Part shown: one piece after another, positions 5,818 to 7,874 of the stretch
Position numbering within the stretch: position 1 is the first letter of the stretch
Layout: each line of letters starts with the position of its first letter
Assembly: GCA_014874305.1 (NCBI GenBank)
Contig: JACWAO010000010.1
Coordinates: 1 to 7,874 of the forward strand
Origin: Candidatus Colwelliibacteriota bacterium
Lineage (GTDB): Bacteria; Patescibacteriota; Minisyncoccia; UBA6257; Colwellbacteraceae
DNA length: 7,874 nt
Direction: 5' to 3'
Notes under the pieces: model-generated
Told to the model about the DNA's origin: nothing
The model's input: the letters and a program-made list of their open reading frames with translations, nothing else
Databases searched by the model: none
Position numbers and translations under genes: made by a program

Positions 5818-6068
5818 TCCCTGCCTAGACGCTTAAAAACCTCGCCGTACTGTTTAGCCGCTTTTTCAACGGCCTTTTCTATCCTGTTTCTTTGGGCGCT
5901 AGTAAGCAATTCACCGGTTGCTTTTAATACATCACTTCTCTTTATCACAAAGTTGCGCCCAACTTTCATAGCCGGCATCTTCCCGCTTTTTATCTTTTTA
6001 AACATAGCCGTCCTGCTTATCCTTAAGATCCTTGCCGCCTCTGAGGTTGACACAAAATCAGTTTTCAT
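5814..6068 (-). CDS. HTH_17 (excisionase/MerR-like) antitoxin of the Doc module
   Basis: This 84-residue protein has an N-terminal winged-helix DNA-binding domain of the HTH_17 type (about 6-49). Ser-Thr-Ser-Glu-Ala-Ala-Arg-Ile-Leu leads into the recognition helix, then Lys-Ile-Lys-Ser-Gly-Lys-Met-Pro, a Lys-Val-Gly-Arg turn and a final Arg-Ser-Asp-Val-Leu. Residues 54-84 form a charged amphipathic helix with no DNA-binding features, a reasonable segment to bind and neutralise the toxin. Gene order (antitoxin first), the 4-bp ATGA overlap with the Doc-family gene and a palindromic operator directly upstream all fit an autoregulated type II toxin-antitoxin operon. The ATG at 6068 is kept because the HTH begins about five residues later. 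The antitoxin itself is intact although its toxin is interrupted. A stand-alone phage-type excisionase is less likely because no integrase is present. Confidence 0.85.
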   Translation of the reverse strand: MKTDFVSTSEAARILRISRTAMFKKIKSGKMPAMKVGRNFVIKRSDVLKATGELLTSAQRNRIEKAVEKAAKQYGEVFKRLGRE

Positions 6069-6074
6069 ATCCTC

Positions 6075-6094
6075 AGGTTAACATGTGTTAACCT
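6075..6094. promoter_or_regulatory. 20-bp palindromic operator of the toxin-antitoxin operon
   Basis: AGGTTAAC (6075-6082) and GTTAACCT (6087-6094) are perfect inverted 8-bp arms around ATGT. The site ends 6 bp before the antitoxin start codon. The position and symmetry suit binding of a dimer of the HTH antitoxin for autorepression. This is an inference from position and symmetry only. Confidence 0.75.
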
Positions 6095-6104
6095 AGTAAG
6101 TCAA
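6075..6104 (-). promoter_or_regulatory. Candidate promoter of the toxin-antitoxin operon
   Basis: On the minus strand TTGACT (6104 to 6099) is a good -35. At 18 nt spacing follows TAACCT (6080 to 6075), a weak -10 formed by the end of the operator palindrome. The predicted transcript would start at or next to the antitoxin ATG, so it may be leaderless. Repressor binding to the palindrome would cover the -10. Confidence 0.4.
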
Positions 6105-6124
6105 AAAAACCTCTGTTTATAAAC

Positions 6125-6249
6125 ATTATTTGCGCGTACCGTTTTTCAACATCCTACTCACCGCCCCCGATATAGACGGCTTCCGCCTCGGCTATTCGGG
6201 ATCCCGCTATTGCGGGTTGGGGTAAATAAGAAGTATCCTAAGAAAATAT
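6125..6249. other. Intergenic region between the toxin-antitoxin operon and trpS
   Basis: No gene is seen in this divergent intergenic stretch. It contains the palindrome CGGGATCCCG (6197-6206) and an overlapping hairpin CCCGC-TATT-GCGGG (6203-6216). The remainder (6125-6196) is GC-rich toward its right end without further clear structure. Confidence 0.5.
6210..6239 (+). promoter_or_regulatory. Candidate trpS promoter
   Basis: TTGCGG (6210-6215) and TATCCT (6234-6239) are spaced 18 nt apart. The -10 ends 10 nt before the trpS ATG, so the leader would be about 3-4 nt. The -35 overlaps the 3' arm of the 6203-6216 hairpin. Both boxes are only partial matches to consensus. Confidence 0.35.
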
Positions 6250-7230
6250 ATGAAACCACTTATTGTAAGCGGCATTAAACCCTCGGGTATACTGCATATC
6301 GGTAATTATTTGGGCATGATAAAGCAGGCTGTCGATCTCCAGAACTCGGACAAGTACTCTTATTTTTATTTTATCGCCGATCTGCACTCCTTAACCACGA
6401 AATACGATCCCAAAGAAAAATCAAAGGAGGTGATGGAAGCGGCTATAGACCTTTTATCAGCGGGAATCGATCCCAAGAAATCCGCGTTATTCGTACAATC
6501 GCACATCTTGGAACACGCCAACCTGGCCTGGATCTTTAATACGATAACCTCGATGGGCCAGCTCGAGCGAATGGTCGAGTACAAGGAAAAAGTGGCCGAC
6601 GGGCAGACGCCTAACGCCGGTCTTTTCGATTACCCTGTGCTTATGGCCGCCGATATCCTCATATACAAGGCGCAAAAAGTCCCCGTTGGAGAGGATCAGA
6701 GACAGCACCTCGAACTGGCGCGCGATATCGCGAGAAGCTTCAATAAAAGATTCGGCAAAACCTTTCCCGAACCAGCCGGAGTCTATACCAAAGCCCTGCG
6801 CGTTATGAGTCTGAGCGATCCGAAAAAGAAGATGTCAAAAACGGCGCCCGCCGGATGCCTTTACCTGTCCGACTCGCCGAAAAAGATAAAAGAAAAGATA
6901 AACACGGCCGTAACCGACTCGCATAAAGAAGTCGGATACGATCCGGAAAACCGCCCCGGCATATCCAACCTTATAAATATATACGCGGAGTTCTCCGGAA
7001 CCAGCCCGGAGGCGGCGGTAAAACAATTTAAAGGCGCGAGCTATAAAGAGTTCAAGGCGGCGGTCGGAGAACTTGTCGCCCTAAAACTGCAAGACACGCA
7101 GGAAAGAAAAGCAAACTTAGAAAAGGATAAAAAAGAAGTCTTGCGCATTTTAGAGAACGGCGCGGAGACGGCGCGCCCGATAGCTAAAAAGACTTTGGAA
7201 GAAGTAAAAAGCAGGGTTGGGTTGATATAA
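6250..7230 (+). CDS. trpS: Tryptophanyl-tRNA synthetase
   Basis: This 326-residue class I aminoacyl-tRNA synthetase charges tRNA-Trp with tryptophan, using ATP, in the cytoplasm. The HIGH-type motif is His-Ile-Gly-Asn (16-19) within Pro-Ser-Gly-Ile-Leu-His-Ile-Gly-Asn-Tyr. The KMSKS loop is Lys-Met-Ser-Lys-Thr (194-198). The TrpRS-typical stretch Val-Pro-Val-Gly-Glu-Asp-Gln-Arg-Gln-His lies between them, followed by the Leu-Ala-Arg-Asp-Ile-Ala helix. The length is normal for bacterial TrpRS (about 325-340), and no domain is missing. The ATG at 6250 starts directly before the first beta strand (Met-Lys-Pro-Leu-Ile-Val-Ser-Gly). No Shine-Dalgarno precedes it; a promoter-like pair suggests a very short leader. 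It appears to be transcribed alone, and no convincing intrinsic terminator follows. Confidence 0.98.
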   Translation: MKPLIVSGIKPSGILHIGNYLGMIKQAVDLQNSDKYSYFYFIADLHSLTTKYDPKEKSKEVMEAAIDLLSAGIDPKKSALFVQSHILEHANLAWIFNTITSMGQLERMVEYKEKVADGQTPNAGLFDYPVLMAADILIYKAQKVPVGEDQRQHLELARDIARSFNKRFGKTFPEPAGVYTKALRVMSLSDPKKKMSKTAPAGCLYLSDSPKKIKEKINTAVTDSHKEVGYDPENRPGISNLINIYAEFSGTSPEAAVKQFKGASYKEFKAAVGELVALKLQDTQERKANLEKDKKEVLRILENGAETARPIAKKTLEEVKSRVGLI

Positions 7231-7233
7231 TCA

Positions 7234-7321
7234 CGTGAATCGCGAACCGCATATCGCGAAACGCGAATCATGAATCGCAAAACACAACTCACAGTTCACG
7301 GTACACGGTTCGCGTCTCACG
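7234..7321. repeat. Degenerate repeat stretch with inverted ends after trpS
   Basis: The ends 7234-7249 and 7306-7321 form an inverted repeat matching at 14 of 16 positions (CGTGAATCGCGAACCG against CGTGAGACGCGAACCG on the other strand). Between them, short words of the type AATCGCGAA, ACGCGAATC and TGAATCGC recur in loose tandem. On the other strand they read as GTGAACTGTGAGTTGTG-like words. No reading frame of interest occupies it. Confidence 0.5.
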
Positions 7322-7384
7322 ATCCACGCTAATCCCTATGACTAAAAACCACCTAGTTCTACACATCCCAAAGCTCAGAATAAA

Positions 7385-7404
7385 CCCTTCGATACTACTC
7401 AGGG
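7385..7404. repeat. Short CCCTTCG/CTCAGGG palindromic element
   Basis: CCCTTCGATACTACTCAGGG resembles the common intergenic bacterial element CCCTTCG-N-CTCAGGG. CCCT and AGGG form its outer arms. The rest of the stretch 7322-7384 shows no gene or clear structure. Confidence 0.35.
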
Positions 7405-7405
7405 T

Positions 7406-7435
7406 AAATAAAATGGCGCGAGGAGCTCTCGCGCC
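7406..7435 (-). terminator. Intrinsic terminator of the minus-strand mini-gene
   Basis: On the minus strand an 8-bp GC-rich stem, GGCGCGAG (7435 to 7428) with CTCGCGCC (7422 to 7415), and a 5-nt loop are followed by ATTTTATTT (7414 to 7406). There is no T tract in the + direction. It lies just past the stop codon of the 40-codon reading frame, supporting transcription on the minus strand. Confidence 0.75.
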
Positions 7436-7442
7436 GAAAACG

Positions 7443-7565
7443 TCATGGTCTCATAATTAAAATGAGGGTCGTGGACCACGTCACCACCGTGATCACAGTC
7501 ATAACCGCGACAACGATGACCAATCTCCAAAAGAGGCGGTTGAAATCAGGATCAACCCTTCTCAC
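7443..7565 (-). CDS. Small single-helix membrane protein (40 residues), GTG start
   Basis: This short reading frame begins with GTG, preceded at 7 nt by GGAGG (7577 to 7573), the clearest Shine-Dalgarno in the window. The protein has a charged head (Arg-Arg-Val-Asp-Pro-Asp-Phe-Asn-Arg), then a hydrophobic helix from about Leu15 to Met38 rich in Val, Ile and Thr, and a final Arg-Pro. An in-frame TGA lies 27 bp upstream of the GTG (with no other standard start between), so the start is well fixed. An intrinsic terminator follows 7 bp after the stop. By the positive-inside rule the N-terminus would be cytoplasmic. The family is not recognised. It follows an unidentified gene on the same strand after about 150 bp. 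Signal plus terminator make it a likely real gene, but short length keeps it uncertain. Confidence 0.6.
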   Translation of the reverse strand: MRRVDPDFNRLFWRLVIVVAVMTVITVVTWSTTLILIMRP

Positions 7566-7654
7566 TATGATTCCTCCCGCTCGGAAAGTTCAGATGCGCA
7601 ATAAAGAGAAAAATAAACCCAAAAGGATTAGCCGTCAACCTTCGCCTCTCCTTC

Positions 7655-7682
7655 GTCCGCCTTCGATAAAGCTACGGCGGAC
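7655..7682. repeat. GTCCGCC/GGCGGAC hairpin element
   Basis: GTCCGCC (7655-7661) pairs with GGCGGAC (7676-7682). The left arm context CCTTCGTCCGCC and the right arm context GGCGGACTA are shared with the element inside the 2238-2372 repeat, so both belong to one dispersed family. Confidence 0.55.
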
Positions 7683-7717
7683 TACGAATGAGCAATGCAA
7701 GGCTACGGCTGGCAACG

Positions 7718-7874
7718 TTAATTGACCTTACTGAACCCTATCCAGATCGGCGTCTCGTCTATCTCGCCCGCGGATTCCGCGTCAAACTTCTTCCCGCGGC
7801 GAAAGACGATGGTTTTGGCGTTAACGGTCTTCTTCAGCTGTTTCTCGTTTTTCTCCGCCACGTCTCTTGTAAGA
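7718..7874 (-). CDS. C-terminal end of an unidentified protein (cut by window edge)
   Basis: The last 51 codons of a minus-strand gene run in from the right edge and stop at TAA (7720 to 7718). The fragment is hydrophilic and Lys-rich (Glu-Lys-Asn-Glu-Lys-Gln-Leu-Lys-Lys, then Ile-Val-Phe-Arg-Arg-Gly-Lys-Lys-Phe) and ends Pro-Ile-Trp-Ile-Gly-Phe-Ser-Lys-Val-Asn. No family is recognised. The codon usage (GC-rich third positions, GAG, AAG, GCG) resembles the other genes here, which supports it being coding. The gene probably shares a direction and perhaps a transcript with the 40-residue reading frame. Confidence 0.55.
   Translation of the reverse strand, partial: LTRDVAEKNEKQLKKTVNAKTIVFRRGKKFDAESAGEIDETPIWIGFSKVN

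Noticed and set aside
6069..6074. GAGG before the antitoxin ATG as its ribosome-binding site
   Set aside because: It is only 2 nt from the ATG, too close for normal Shine-Dalgarno pairing.
5653..6081. A 142-codon + strand reading frame
   Set aside because: It is antisense to the antitoxin and the start of the toxin gene, both of which match known families; its own product resembles nothing.
7462..7725. An 87-codon + strand reading frame
   Set aside because: Its product is Thr/Lys/Arg/Pro-rich with no family resemblance. It runs through a repeat hairpin and overlaps the opposite-strand mini-gene that has a good ribosome-binding site and terminator.
1..7874. CRISPR array, rRNA, further tRNAs or a transposase gene
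   Set aside because: No regularly spaced identical repeats, no rRNA segments, only one tRNA cloverleaf and no transposase or integrase motifs were found.

Overview
The window looks like part of a Candidate Phyla Radiation (Patescibacteria, probably Parcubacteria-like) chromosome. This is an inference. It rests on the gene content and order (phage-holin-4-like membrane protein, secG, membrane-anchored peptide-binding protein, tRNA-Leu, RNase J), on compact genes that mostly lack Shine-Dalgarno sequences, and on intergenic palindromes of the CTTCG/GCTCAG type. TAA, TAG and TGA all end recognisable genes, so the standard bacterial code applies.

Left part (1-2626): three + strand membrane or export genes run close together: a four-helix membrane protein (32-388), SecG (402-626) and a solute-binding protein anchored by one N-terminal helix (648-2201). 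An intergenic palindromic repeat (2238-2372), tRNA-Leu(CAG) (2395-2476) and a second palindrome-rich stretch (2481-2546) follow. Middle (2627-4441): RNase J, complete with its metallo-beta-lactamase motifs and a basic N-terminal tail.

Accessory part (4393-6124): the last 49 bp of the RNase J gene (4393-4441) occur again, identically, at 5286-5334. Between the copies lie a row of hairpins ending in a strong terminator (4442-4595) and, on the minus strand, an NYN-domain (LabA-like) putative ribonuclease gene, 4594-5221. That gene is split by a one-base shift in a run of seven T. This looks like a small inserted cassette that rebuilds or duplicates the end of the host gene. Beyond it is a bidirectional terminator and then, also on the minus strand, a toxin-antitoxin operon: a HTH_17 antitoxin (5814-6068) overlapping by ATGA a Doc/Fic toxin gene (5389-5817). 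The toxin gene has an in-frame TAA at codon 49. A 20-bp palindrome just upstream of the antitoxin is the likely autoregulatory operator.

Right part (6250-7874): tryptophanyl-tRNA synthetase (trpS) on the + strand, an intergenic stretch with degenerate and palindromic repeats, then minus-strand material. This comprises an intrinsic terminator, a 40-codon membrane mini-protein starting at GTG behind the best Shine-Dalgarno in the window, and the C-terminal end of an unidentified protein cut by the window edge.

The least ordinary part is the segment around 4393-5334: a 49-bp perfect repeat of a housekeeping gene end, a palindromic core in that repeat, a structured RNA candidate, and an RNase-like gene placed next to RNase J.
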